Below, piece after piece: positions 23,958 through 36,700 of a DNA stretch of 64,000 bases. How positions within the stretch are numbered: position 1 is the first letter of the stretch; each line of letters begins with the position of its first letter. A model generated the notes under the pieces. That model worked only from the letters and a program-made list of their open reading frames with translations. It searched no databases and was not told the DNA's origin. The position numbers and the translations under genes were made by a program. Location: NCBI GenBank assembly GCA_025677825.1, contig JAIXMO010000046.1, positions 171,706 to 235,705 on the forward strand, given 5' to 3'. Source of the stretch: Helicostylum pulchrum. Its lineage: Eukaryota; Mucoromycota; Mucoromycetes; Mucorales; Mucoraceae.

Positions 23958-25358
23958 TTACATGACATCTGCATAAAGTTTAGTAAGGTCTTCAGCACCA
24001 TTATGAACCTTTATCCAAGTCACAGGACACCTCTTATGTTCTTCTACATAATGATACGCACAGGTATAACAGTATACATAACCAGAGGGTAAAGCTGTAG
24101 GATTATTAATAGGACTAGCAAGACATAATGGACACGTATTTGCAGTTGATGGAAGTTTTGTACCACGTGAATCAGGCTATAGTTTTGGACGTGTTTAAAA
24201 AATATACATGTATACTTTATACGCGTTTTTTGTAGTTATTTACCTTGATTTTATCTGGTGGAGGAACAATATTTTCAGTATCACCATCTCTATTTGATCC
24301 GCCTCTTGAAAATTCGGAAGAATACCACCATTCCAGAAATTTAAAAAAGAAGATGGACATTGGTAATAATACTTTTAAGAATTCGATTAATTTACTGAAT
24401 ACAGTTGAAAGTGCACTCATTGGACTTTTTAAAAGTGAAAATGGTGTATTTGATTGTAAAGCACTAGTTGATTTATCATGATGTGCACGCTAAAAAAAAA
24501 ATATAAAAAAATAATGAGATTTATGCATAAACCCCAACACTAAAAACTTACATAATCGTTCATACTCATACGCTGTACTTGAAGTCCCAGCAAATGCAGC
24601 CAAGGCGTATAGTATCTGGTCTTACCAAACAAATAAGCAACATTATAAGCCAAATTGGAACCATAGTAAAGTAAATTAATAATGGGGTAAACTTTTTTAA
24701 ATAGTCTAATCAAACGAATCATCAACTTTCGAGAAGTTTTTGTCTCTGTGTTTTGTAATTCTTCAGTTTCAAGTTCCTCTTGTTCGTTATCGCCTAGAAT
24801 GGATCCATTGCCAGATACCTTTTGGTAGAATAAATCCAGTCTGCATTTAACGTAGGGTAAACCTACCAAGACAAGCAAAGACTTGCTGATTTCAGTTGTG
24901 GTTAAATTAGGTGACGATTGTGAATTGATGGGTGAGGTGAATTTTATATTATCGAGATGACTAGTAGAGACTCTTTTTAAACCGTAAAAGTTCTCGGCAA
25001 ACGATCCTCCTATTATTATTATTTTTTAGAATTATATCATATTAGTCATTTGAAATATATAAAAATTACCCCATTCTTTCAAGTAATGTCGTTCAACAAG
25101 TAACATTAAAATGGCATAGAACTCTTCATGATTATTAACTAGTCTTAATAATAGACGAGGATAACGTTGAGCATAAATCTAGAAATAGGTAATTAGATAT
25201 AAAAAGGGGATAAAAGGGGGTCAAGTATAAAAACATACAGCTAAAATATATTGTACAGCAGGCTGCAATAACTCTTTTAATTTTTCTTGTGCGACAAGTT
25301 CAAACAAGGAAGGACGATAAGCGTCCTCCTGTGAACCTAAAGCACTCATAAACTCCAT
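23958..25358 (-). CDS. PEX12: Peroxisome assembly protein 12 (RING peroxin)
   Basis: Five exons (25239-25358, 25070-25178, 24552-25009, 24244-24489, 23958-24176) give 383 residues. Pex12 is one of three RING peroxins forming the ubiquitin ligase channel that recycles the import receptor Pex5 in the peroxisome membrane. The N-terminus has the Pex2/Pex12 pattern ([20 protein letters not shown], then [18 protein letters not shown]). A Glu-rich loop and several membrane segments follow. The C-terminal RING is of the reduced kind typical for Pex12: CPLC, then YCYTC, then RCPVTW, with few zinc ligands. A poly-C stretch at 23824-23834 lies between the two convergent 3' ends. This is the second peroxin in the window besides PEX11. 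Confidence 0.92.
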
Positions 25359-25903
25359 TTGTTAGATTTTGATGTCAAGTACAGCTACAAAAAAGAGAGA
25401 GAGAGCGAGAAAGATTGTGTGTAAGGGAAATCTGTGTCATTTTAGGTCTCAGCATAAAACACGTGATAAGGTTTAGATGTGCCAAAAAAAAAAAAAACTT
25501 CCTGTTTCAATGTATAAATGTATATATGTATCATCCGTATGCAAGTATGCATGATTTATCAGGGATATATAAAGAGAGAGAGAGAAAAAAAGGGGGTATT
25601 CTCTTTCAAAAACCAACAGCAGGGAAATAGAAGTAAGTATACAAAAAAACGAGTTATCTAAATAGTCACATATAAGCAAAAAGGACCTTTGCACCAATGA
25701 CGTTGCAACAGTACCTTTTTTTAACATATTTATTTCTATCATCCTTCTTTTCTTTTTCTTTTTCTTTTTCTTCTTTTCAAATTCATATTTTTTTATTTTT
25801 TTGCTAGTATCTGGTATTACTATAATAGTTTTTTTTTTTTTTAATGGTGTGAAAAATAAAAACACGTCTAAATATAAAAAAAAAAAGTTCAAATAGATAA
25901 AAT
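25359..25903. promoter_or_regulatory. Divergent promoter region of PEX12 and beta-tubulin
   Basis: 545 bp between two divergent start codons. It holds a GA-rich run (25392-25412), a second GA run near 25571-25590, and a polypyrimidine stretch (25740-25800). No canonical TATA is obvious within 150 bp of the tubulin start. Confidence 0.4.
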
Positions 25904-27559
25904 ATGAGAGAAATTATTCACGTTCAAGCTGGTTAGTTTATAATAAGAATATGCAGTTTGAAAAAAAGAAAGGATGACTTATATAATTTATTTGTATGTT
26001 AGGCCAATGTGGTAATCAAGTAAGTTTCCGAACCTTAACAAAAGCGTACAAGAGAGATAAATGTTGTTGTTATTTGCAAAGCAGAATACCTGCACGTGTG
26101 TACATGTTTGTTTACCTCTTTTTTTTTGTTTGTGTGTATATAGATTGGTCAAAAGTTCTGGGAAACTATTTCACAAGAACATGGTATTGATACAAACGGT
26201 AATTATGGTGGTGATAATGACCTTCAGTTAGAGCGTATCAATGTCTTTTATAATGAAGGGTCTCAAGGAAAATATGTTCCAAGGTAAATATCTCCTTTTT
26301 TTTATTTTGCAGTGAGATAAAAAAAAAAAAAAAAAAAAACCTCCCCCCCCCCCTTGATGTATAACTCCTTTTATTATTATAGAGCTGTACTTGTGGATCT
26401 TGAACCAGCAACTATGGATGCAATCCGTGGTAGCCCTTACGGAAAAATCTTCCGCCCTGATAACTTTATCAATGCTCAATCTGGTGCTGGTAACTCCTGG
26501 GCTAAAGGATATTATACAGAAGGAGCCGAATTAGTTGAATCTATTATGGATGTGATTCGTAAAGAAGCAGAAAACACAGACTGTCTTCAAGGCTTCCAAC
26601 TTTGTCATTCTCTTGGTGGTGGTACCGGTTCTGGTCTGGGTTCCCTTTTGCTTTCAAAAATTCGTGAAGAATACCCCGATCGTATTTTGAGTACCTACTC
26701 TGTTGTACCCTCTCCTAAAGTATCCGATACTGTTGTTGAACCTTATAATGCTGTACTTTCCGTTCATCAATTGGTCGAAAATTGTGACGCCACTTTCTGT
26801 ATTGATAATGAGGCTCTCTATGATATTTGTTTCAGAACACTCAAGTTAACCAATCCTGGTTATGGCGATTTAAATCAACTCGTTTCTGCAGTCATGTCGG
26901 GTGTTTCTACCAGTTTGCGTTTCCCTGGTCAGTTAAATTCCGATTTACGTAAACTGTGTGTAAACATGGTACCGTTCCCTCGTCTTCATTTCTTCATGGT
27001 AGGTGTTGCCCCACTGACTGCTTTTGGATCTCAACAGTATCGTAACTTGAGTGTACCTGAATTAACCGCGCAAATGTTTGACGCTCGTAACATGATGGCT
27101 GCTTCAGACCCTCGCCATGGTCGTTATTTAACTGCTGCTACTATCTTCCGTGGTCGTCTCTCCACCAAGGAAGTTGAAAACCAAATGTTGGCTGTGCAAC
27201 AAAAGAATTCTTCTTACTTTGTAGAATGGATTCCCAACAGTGTAAAGACTTCTCTCTGTGATATTCCTCCTGTTGGTCTCAAAATGTCCGGTACATTCAT
27301 TGGTAATAGTACTGCTATTCAAGATTTATTTAAGCGTGTCAATGAACAGTTCACTGCAATGTTCAGAAGAAAGGCTTTCTTGCATTGGTATACCGGTGAA
27401 GGTATGGATGAAATGGAGTTCACTGAAGCTGAATCTAACATGAACGATTTGGTCTCTGAGTATCAACAATACCAAGAAGCTACTATTGACGAAGAATACC
27501 CTGAAGATGATGAAGAGTATGTTGAAGATGATGAGGGTCAAATGGATGATGACCAATAA
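25904..27559 (+). CDS. Beta-tubulin with Tyr167 and Ala198
   Basis: Four exons (25904-25931, 26003-26019, 26144-26283, 26383-27559) give 453 residues. Exon 2 is 17 nt and completes [20 protein letters not shown]. Beta-tubulin pairs with alpha-tubulin in microtubules; the GTP-binding signature [13 protein letters not shown] is intact and the C-terminus is a long acidic tail (ends EGQMDDDQ). Counting from Met1, residue 167 is Tyr (usual Phe), 198 is Ala (usual Glu, seen here as NCDATFC instead of the common NSDETFC) and 50 is Phe (usual Tyr); 6 is His, 200 Phe and 240 Leu as normal. Positions 167 and 198 are the known benzimidazole-resistance sites. It could be one of several beta-tubulin paralogues. 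Confidence 0.96.
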
Positions 27560-27869
27560 ACTTTTTTTTTCTTAATTCCTTTTTCCCCCTTATTTTCACT
27601 CTCTACTTTATACATATACACAATATATATATTTTGTCTCAAGAAACAACAATTAACAAAACAAAACAAAAAAAAAAAAAAAAAAAGTATATACATATAT
27701 ATTCATAAAGATAAGAGAAACACACACACCTTCTTCCAATACCTGAAAAAAAAAATGCATTTTAATAAAGTACCGAGTTTTCCGTATCACTTCTCTCTCT
27801 CCCGATCCATTTTTTTTTTCTTGTGCGAGTGCTACAAACGTAGCACTTTTTTTTTTTTTTAATTCTTTA
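27560..27869. other. Convergent 3' flank of beta-tubulin and GEN1-like gene
   Basis: 310 bp with long T and A runs, TA repeats (27623-27632) and a run of about 20 A at 27667-27686. No gene. Likely holds both polyadenylation regions. Confidence 0.45.
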
Positions 27870-29441
27870 TTAATTTCGTTTTGAAGGTAAGATTAAAAAA
27901 CTGTTATTATTCTTCTTTTGCTGGTTTTGATATTCTAAAGCAATAGACGGGTATGTATAATGTATGTAATTAGCGTCCACCCACTGTCTTTTCACAGACG
28001 AGAACGAGTCCACTTCTTGTGTTTCTTTTAAAAGTTCTATATCTGTATCTTGAAAGTCAAGCCAGTTTAGCTTTAATTGTATAATTTGCAGAAAGGCTTC
28101 AAAGGTGGACCTGTTCCATTCGACGCGATACAGTTGTATATCATCGCTAGACATTTTAGATTGAGTTATCTTAACTAAATCCTCCTCCGTACTATCTTTC
28201 ATGTGTAACAGCAGGTTGGCCTGATAAAATTCGTCCTGTTGCGACAGCGTTACACTGTCTTGTGTATTGGATTGATCATCAGCAAGTCGTCGTTTCTTTT
28301 TGAAACTCGGCTGTTGTCTACGTAGCTTATTCGCCATAAATCCTGGATATAAAACTGATGAGAATCTTTTCAGCAGGTACTCTGCCGGCCATTTAAACGA
28401 AACTTGTGCAAATTCAGCCAGATTTAACCAGTCAGGTTCATAATGATACGAAAGGTTTTTTTCTAACTGCTGAGCAAGTTCAATATCTAGACCAGATTTT
28501 ATACTTCCGATTTTCGTTGTCGGATGAATGAAATCAATGACAATTGAGAAATCAAAGAATTTAGCATCCAGTACCACGTTGGACCGTTTGTGGGTCAGGT
28601 TTCCATATGTGTTGTGGTGTAGCTCATACGTTAAATCGTCAAATAAATGCTGAACTCGCTCATCGTCCAGTTTAATGCCTCGTCCGAATAATTGGATATC
28701 GTCCATGATCTCATGGTGGAGGTGGCATTTGGTAAGTTGAGCCGAGCTGTTAATACCAATTCCCTTTGTACCGTGCGTATCGTAATCAGATCCTCGGAGT
28801 AAGCCAATGAGGATTAGATCAGATCTGTCCAGTTTGGTGGTATCAAAGATCCACAGTAGATCGTAACAAGATAATTGTTCCTGTCTTTCTTTGGGCCAGC
28901 GTCTAACTACATGTCTCCCACCGAATAAAAAGACGTCACTGTCTCCGGTGAAAATAATGTCTACAAATCCAAGTCTTTCTAATAATGCGCACTCAGCTTC
29001 CGCTTCTCCGTATGCTTCCCACATGGAAAAATTGAAATGTGTGATCAACTCTTTCAGGTCTCGCGTGAATTTAGTATGAGAAGGAGTTGTGTCAATTTCT
29101 TTGTTTCTTTTGTATCGGGGTCGGTTAGGTCCGTCAAAGACAAACACAGGACGAATTCCGTACTCGTATAGTCGACAGAAACGAAAAAACATGGCTCTTA
29201 ACTCACTGCAGCTAATAATAATAATAAAAAGGGTGGGTTAGTAGATCTTGTTCATTCGAAAAGAAGAAAAAGTTGTCATTTACTCGCCAACAACGCTCGC
29301 TCTAACTTGGAAGGACCACAGAGCCACGTCAATAGCCACTCTTAAACTCTTTCCGTTTTTATTCGCATAACTGCTCAATTGTTCTAGACTGAACCTTCTC
29401 TCACTCTGTTCTAATAACTTCCATAGATCTGTGATCCCCAT
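27870..29441 (-). CDS. GEN1/Yen1-like XPG-family structure-specific nuclease
   Basis: Two exons (29284-29441, 27870-29211) give 499 residues. The XPG N domain starts at the very N-terminus (MGITDLWKLLEQSERRFSL, then VAIDVALWSFQ) and continues MFFRFCRLYEYGIRPVFVFDG. The XPG I domain has MWEAYGEAEAECALLERLG and the acidic pair FTGDSDVFLFG. A helix-hairpin-helix region follows (LIGLLRGSDYDTHGTKGIGI). A start at residue 1 and the GSDYD-G-GIG form favour the GEN1/Yen1 Holliday-junction resolvase branch over FEN1 or Rad2. The C-terminal ~220 residues are less conserved, with a basic KKKRR stretch that could be a nuclear signal. Its proximity to the ATR gene may be chance. Confidence 0.8.
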
Positions 29442-30224
29442 CTCAAAAGTTTTTTTTTTTTCTTTCTTTTTTATATAAAAGAAAAAAAAGTGGGTAATAC
29501 AGTGATGGTACAAGTCTTTTTTTTTTAAAAAAATGGGTAATTTTTCCCCGATCTCGTTCCTGGGTTCTTTCTGAATCTGACATCTTTTCTGTGTTTCTGT
29601 ATGTAGTGTCATACTATTGGTTGTAAAGGCTTGGCTTTTAAAAAACCAAGTTTTTTTTTTTTTTTTTTTTTTTTTGCAAGCGGATATGCAGTGAAATTAC
29701 AAGTACACCAATTGCCATGAAAAAAGAGAGTGGAGAGAAAACTAAAAATAAACTCATGCGTTCAAAAAGAATTAAAAATATGGTTACAGCTTGTAAACGT
29801 AAAAGTTAACAGGAAACGTTTTTTTTTTAATTAGAAAATGGTCAGTGCTTTTTTTAAACAGCAACAAACGATAATTCAAATGGAATTATGGTTCGATCAT
29901 TTTTTAAATAATACTTGTATATAATACGGAAGCGTTTTTTCTTTCTTATTGGAACGATAATTTTAAAAAAGGAATAATTTAACGCAATTGTATTCGTTCA
30001 GAAAAAAAAAAAGATACATCTGTTTGTGGGTTCTTTGTAAAATAGCTAAATAGACAAAGTGGTGCTTAATTTCAAAAAAGAAAGAAAACGTGGCGTGATG
30101 TGTAACCCCATTATTCTCTTGACAAATGAAATTCAAGTATATTTTCCTCAAATTCATAATATAAAAAGTGCACCTCTTTTTTTTTGGCTTTTTCTTCTTC
30201 TTTATAAATTATTAAATCAAAAAA
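29442..30224. other. Intergenic region between divergent genes
   Basis: Upstream of both the GEN1-like gene and the small ORF at 30225. It holds a T run of about 25 (29651-29675) and a small A/T hairpin near 29465-29490. Nothing gene-like was seen. Confidence 0.45.
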
Positions 30225-30476
30225 ATGTCTATTCACCCTACTTGTTCTTATACGCGATCTATTCAAGATGGTGATATTATATTAGAAGAAGCCAACTCGG
30301 ACTTCTTAACTACTACATCGATTGCAGAATGGCTTTTAAAGAGTCCTCGTGCAAAAGCAACTCTTACCATGTTTGATGATGATTCTAGTATCGAGTTACC
30401 TGTTTATACTCTTCGTCGTAGAAACGCTATTGTTGCTGACCTTCCTGATGCTCCTTTATTTTACGCTTCAAAGTAA
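30225..30476 (+). CDS. Small conserved-looking protein, function unknown
   Basis: An intronless 83-residue protein from an ATG preceded by a run of A (AAAAATG). The composition is protein-like: an acidic N-terminal half (SIQDGDIILEEANSDFLTT), a helix-like AEWLLKSPRAKATLTMF, and a C-terminal part with LPVYTLRRRNAIVADLPDAP. There is no signal peptide or membrane segment, and no family recognised. The A-rich leader and the 3' region before the ATR gene are as in other genes here, which supports a real gene. Confidence 0.55.
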   Translation: MSIHPTCSYTRSIQDGDIILEEANSDFLTTTSIAEWLLKSPRAKATLTMFDDDSSIELPVYTLRRRNAIVADLPDAPLFYASK

Positions 30477-30726
30477 AAAAAAAACAACACTTGTCTTTTT
30501 TTCATTAAATTATATACCACTTGTAAATAAACTACTACACAACCCCCTTCTCCTCTCTCCCCCATTAGAATTCAACTCATGTTACATCACCACCCCCCTC
30601 CTTTTTGTGCGTGTGTGTCAAAAAAAAAAAAAAAAAAAGGCGACAATAATAAAGTCACATCATTTATGGTTTTTTTTATTTTTCTTCTCTCTCTCTTCAT
30701 TTTTTATAACTATTTACCAGTAAAAA

Positions 30727-33700
30727 ATGGCTGTAAGAAGCGCAGACGACTTACAGGCTTCGATAAAGCAGCAGTTGGAGAATAATGATGACATTGAGGG
30801 TATCTTATTCATTATACTATATTGGCCGATAAGTGTTTTGTATTGATTTCCTATAAATAGATATCAGTAGAGCATTATCTACACTATTTGATGTCAAAAT
30901 TTCACCTGTGTTTTGCTCGTCTTTGTTCCTGCCTATTTTTCAACACGCAGTAGAGAACGAACAATTGGTTGAGTCTGTCGATACTTATGTACTGATATTC
31001 ACTGGTTTATATAAATATCTCTTAAAAACAGAACAGGTTTGCGCAAGACATTCGTTTGTGAAATGCGTTGGCTTGATCGCAGGTTTGTAATGCTCATTTA
31101 CCCAAAAAACTACCGTTTAAAAAAAAAAAAACTGACAACAAAAATAGATCTGGTAAAAGCAGTGGAATTTGAAAATAATGATTGTGTAATGAAAGAACAT
31201 ATTTGATATATTTATTTTTTTACTAAAAAAAAAAATGTAGTCAAAATATCCATTTGCCATAGATGAACTTGAACTGGAAACATTACTGTTTGTCCTTAGC
31301 ATTGCAATAAGAACCTGCAATGAGATGATAGTAATTAATATTGAAGCAGGCGAAACTAATCATAACGTATACATTTTATGGGAACACCTTCCTTGTTTGT
31401 TAAATTGTTGCATAACTCACTTTGACATTATGGGACCAATGATCACGGTAAAAAAAAAAAACGTGGAGGAAAAAAAAAACACATTTTAATTTATAATTTT
31501 TACATGTAAGCAGATTGTTACGACCATCATACATAACCTTATACAAATTGGTTTTATTGAATCATATCCTATGCAAGTGGAAAGTTTGCTTTCTTGTCTG
31601 CTACATCTATTACAAAACCATAACAATGATACCGCAGTAGCTACTGCCATCTCGTCTATTATCCAAAACCATCCAGATATCAAATTAAGAAACCCGTCAG
31701 AAATAGCTACCTTCACAAACGCTATAGCCATATATGTACACCCAGACAACTTGGATCATGCCAGAGCCGTGTTAAATGTCTCGTGTTTATTATTAAGAAA
31801 CTATTACAAAACGCCCTGGTTAGATGATATCTTAACAATAGACTTTGCTGATCAACTCGGTATCTTGAAAAAAAAGACGGGGCTTCTTTTACAATATTGT
31901 CAGGATTTAGATAATTCACAGGTGGAGCATATGGATATTGATTCGCCTGTCAACCATAAGGATCTGGATTTTTCTTCGATATTGGATTGCTCTGTAGTAT
32001 ACAAAGAGCTTACAAGGAAAACTTCCTCCATTGTAGATACGTTGGTTGCAGAAGAAACAATACATCAAGATCGCTTGATGTTAATTGACAAGGTAAGTAA
32101 TGAACCCCCCTCCCCCTTTTTGAAGACTCTTTCATTGATATTAATAGCGGTCTCTTTTTATAGTTGAAGGAGCTAGCCATCCAAACCGGAAATATGGATA
32201 TGATCTCATTATGCAAAAATCAAATGAAGGATATTGTACGATTCGTAGTTCTCGCTCTTGAATTTGATCCTGAAATGTTCATTGAAATAGCTGCAATGTT
32301 CGAATACGAGCCGGCTCAATTCATTTTAAAGTATTTAGAATACGCACTACCTTATTCTATTTTCAACACCAATGACAATAATGCGCTCTTACATATATCT
32401 AGCCTGATAGATGTGCCGTTTAAAGCCATATTTGAAGAATACGCTCATTATATTATTCTTGCATTGTTGCTGGAACCTGACGCTACAAAGAGAAACCAAA
32501 GTTTGGCTAGGCTGCAGGTCGTCTCTGGTAAGCCACAGATCTATAAACACCTGGCTACCGTAAAGGCCACAAAGATCACTACCACGCTGGCTTTGAACTT
32601 GGGTAAACCCGAGCTTAAAAAACAATCTTTGCTTGCGTTAAATGAAATGAAGAATATTGTTTGTTCTACTCCAATGAGCTTACCACAGTACCTGTCGCAG
32701 TACTTTGTCAGTATCTTGACAAATATATCTCGATTAATATCTGAATGGAGACTGAAAGGTGTAACGAGTCGTGAACCGTATGCTATTAAGGGGTTAAATG
32801 AGTCTATGATAGCCATGGGTGCAGGTGTAAGCGAATATGCCCTACACGTAAGCTAACCGAAATGAGACTTTTTTTTATTTTATCAAACTAATTTATACGT
32901 GTATATATATATAGCTTGTAAAGGTTTTCGAGACTGTAAGTGAGATCGAGGATTACCAATCGGAAGCTCTGGGTCTGTGGCAGACATTTATTGGAGTTTT
33001 GGATGACGGCGCGTTCTCGTTTAATTTCCAGAATATAATGAACGGAATACTAAAGCTACTCCCATTATCCACAACTCAAGTACGTTCAATGGTAGCCATC
33101 CTCATTCAAAGCGTGTTGGAACGCGAGATCGAGTTGAATTCTCCCAGCTTCTCTGATATGCCTGACTTGCCAGATTATAAGGAACTTCATACTGTAAGGC
33201 AAATGTTGAAGGACCGGTTAAGCAAAAACACCGATTTGCAGAGCGAAATTACCACAATCATCAGAAAACTAGACAGTCCAGATGATATACAGATTTTATC
33301 AGAACTGAAGAAACTGGATAACATACTCAGAGGAAATCCGGCTATCAAATCAGGTTTACTGGTCTCTAAATTGCTGTACTTGGTTCAGAAGTACGCTTCG
33401 AATAAGGAAATTTCACGCTTGGTTGGTGTGTGCTTCGGTAAGATTGGGGCGATTGACCCCAGTCTGTTAGACGTCAAAACCATCGAGGATGAAGTCTTTG
33501 TCATGAGAAATTTTGCAGACGATAATGAGAACCGTGCTTTTATCTGCAGATTGATCACCGATCATATTTTCCCCGCGTACGGCGCCATCCGCGACGAAAA
33601 CGTTCGTTTGTACTTTCATCTGTCTGTACAGTCTTTATTGCAGTGTGCTGGGTTTTCGGATACGGGTAAAATGGCGAACAAGACCTCGGCAACTTATCTG

Positions 33701-36700
33701 GCGTGGAGTAATTTGCCTGCTTCGGCGCGAGAATTCTTGACTCCGTTTTTAAATTCATCGTTTACTAGAAGCAGGCATGATGAAAGTAGTGGCTACCCTA
33801 TCTTTACTGTGGCGCAAAGTTTTCCCGAATGGGTTCTCAAGTGGTATTCATGCCTGGTGCAAGAAACTTCGGCAAAGGCTAAAGATATCTTCGAAGCATG
33901 TCTGCCGATTGTTATCTCTGGCGCTACCGATGTTACTGTGTCGCTTTTGCCGTACCTTGTGCTTTACTGCATCTTTTCCGGAAGTGGTGATGCTACTTCA
34001 AATATCATAAAGGAGATGTTGCTGGTACTTGATACGAATGCTGAATTACGAAACGATTCTATTCGCGGGCACATGAACCAGCAGTGCTTACAAGTCACTG
34101 TAGCTATAACCGAATACTGTCGAAAATGGCTAAACAATATCAAACTTGGCGACAGGGGGAACGAATCACAAGCTAGACGTGTCGCTGTGTTTTTAGCTAG
34201 GATCCCAGATGATGTTATGGCGATTGCTGCGTTCTACTCCAAGGCTTACCCTCAATCACTGATGCACTTTGAAACTTACTGTAAACGAAACCCGGAACCC
34301 TTAAGTCCCGAGATCTTAAACTATTTGCGTCAAATCTACACCAGATTGGAAGACCGAATTGATCTAATTGCTCTCTTGAAAGAAAATGCGGGTGTTCTTA
34401 AGTACGACAAGGATCTGGTGTTGTTTGAATCGCAAGAAGGATGGAAGGATGCAGAGGTTGTTTACGACATTCGAATCAGTGATAATCCGGATGACATCGC
34501 CTTATATACGGAATGTATGGACAGCTTAAAAAAGTGGGGCAATTACGGTAAGATTGTACAAAGTTACTGGCGGAAAACAAAATATGTTGTATATATCTCA
34601 TACTCTTTCTCTCTCTCTCTCTCTCTCTTATAGAAACAATCCTGAATAATGCGGATAAGGCTGAAATAAATATGCCGGCTTGGGCTGCACAGATCAACTC
34701 CAGACGTATTGATTCAGCGTGGAGAGTTAATAATTATCACGTACTTGACAAGGCTGTTGCGATGTCGACGGAACGAACGCCGGAGGCACTTGTAGGCTGC
34801 GTGTTATCCAAAATGCGTAATAAGAAAAATTTGGAGGCCGCAAGTATCATTGAGACGTCAAGAGACATGCTGGTGGAACAACTTTCTTCGATTGCCTCCA
34901 AGTCTTACCGAAAATCTTACCCTATCGTATTTAATTTGCAATTGGTACAAGAGTTGGAAACCGCTCAGGCTGCTTGGGACTCGGACAATCCTACTGATTC
35001 AATTAAAAAGTTGGAGGGCTTTTGGAACCACAATTATGAAAATATTGCTTCTAATTATCAGTACAAGCATGATTTACTTGAACTGAGAAAGGCTGCCTTT
35101 TTTGATATTAGACCAAAGTCAGATGCACAAGCTATGGGGTCAAAATTATGGTTGCAGCTTGCAAAGTCTTCGCGAAAGGCAGGTAACCTAGGCTATTCGT
35201 TAAAGGCCTTGTTAAAAGCTGAGAAAATAAGTAATATGACGTACATGAACGAAAGAGCCAAATGGTACTGGGTAAGCGGGTACAAAGAAGAGGCCATGAA
35301 TCTTCTGTTGTCAAAGCCGGGTAAAGATGTGACAAATGCAGATGCTATCTTGGCTAGCAAGTTCTACACCCAAGATCCTTCTATGGGTGACCACGTTGAA
35401 ATCAAAGTGTATTTTCGCAAGGCTTTTGGGAACTGTGAAAAGTAAGAAAGAAATTAATTATACCCACTTACTAAGTTATTTACTCCCCACCCTTTTTTTT
35501 TTTTTTTTTTTGCCAGGACTGAAAAAGTACATTATAGTTATGTGTCTTATATTATTAATGCAACAGCTAAAAAAGGCTCTACGTACGATAACAAAAAATA
35601 TATATATTTCTGTTAAATAGGATACTAAATCTTTTTATTTATAGGACTAGTACATTATTTAATATTGTAAGAGGTTCTTATAAGGCTTTATCACTTGGCT
35701 CCAAATACTATTACAGCAATATGTCTCGTCTTATCAACGGATGGTTTGAGCTGGCGGTCATCTACGATAAAGCACCCGATAAAGTGTACGATGATAAACT
35801 AAAAGGAATTTAAAAATGTGTACTAATTATATAGAATAGTTCAACAGAAAGTAATCCACCTGTAGTTTACTTCAATCAAGCCAACATTATTATGGGCAAA
35901 ATTACACAATTCGTTAGACCATATCAGGTATAAACGATTATTACTAATGTTGGGTGTGTTGCTTTGCTCTAACTAAATCGTTCCCCCCCCCCCCCCTTAT
36001 TTAGTTTTGTTTGTTTTTGACTAGATTGATTGCTCATTTGTCGTGTAAAAATGAAGAAATGGCACAGTGTTTGATGAAAATAATCCATACGGTTTTCGTT
36101 GCGTATCCCTCGTCAACTGTATGGTTACTTTTAGGCGTTGAAAAGTCTAAAAACATATTACAAAGAAAAAGAATGACAAAAATTCTTGATATGGCACAGG
36201 TAATAAGAGGGAGGAAGAAAAAAAAATATCATAAGCATATTTTAATGTAACTCACACTATTTTTTTAGACCAGCCCACAATTATCTTTGATTATTCGCGT
36301 AAGAAACCCCTCCATTGTTTTTTAACTATTTCTTGTCTATACAGTATATTAATTTTTTTATATATAGCAAACACGAGAACTTGTAGATGCGTTGAAGCTG
36401 TTGGCAGATTACAGAATCGAGACCAAGTCTGCTATGAACTTAGATATGAGGCAGATCCGTACTCTATTCAAGTTATCCAGGTTACAAGATTTGCGTATCT
36501 ATATACCTACTGAAGCTAGTCTATATCCCAACTTACCTGAGGTCAACTCAAAAGAAACGGCTAACATACAAGTATTCCCCAAAAATTTACCATATATCAA
36601 AAGTAAGGTTACCCCCCTATATAAACATTACTTTTATAATAACCCTCTTTTTTTTCTTTTTTTTTTCTTTTTTTTTTCTTTTTTTTTTGCTAGAAATTCA

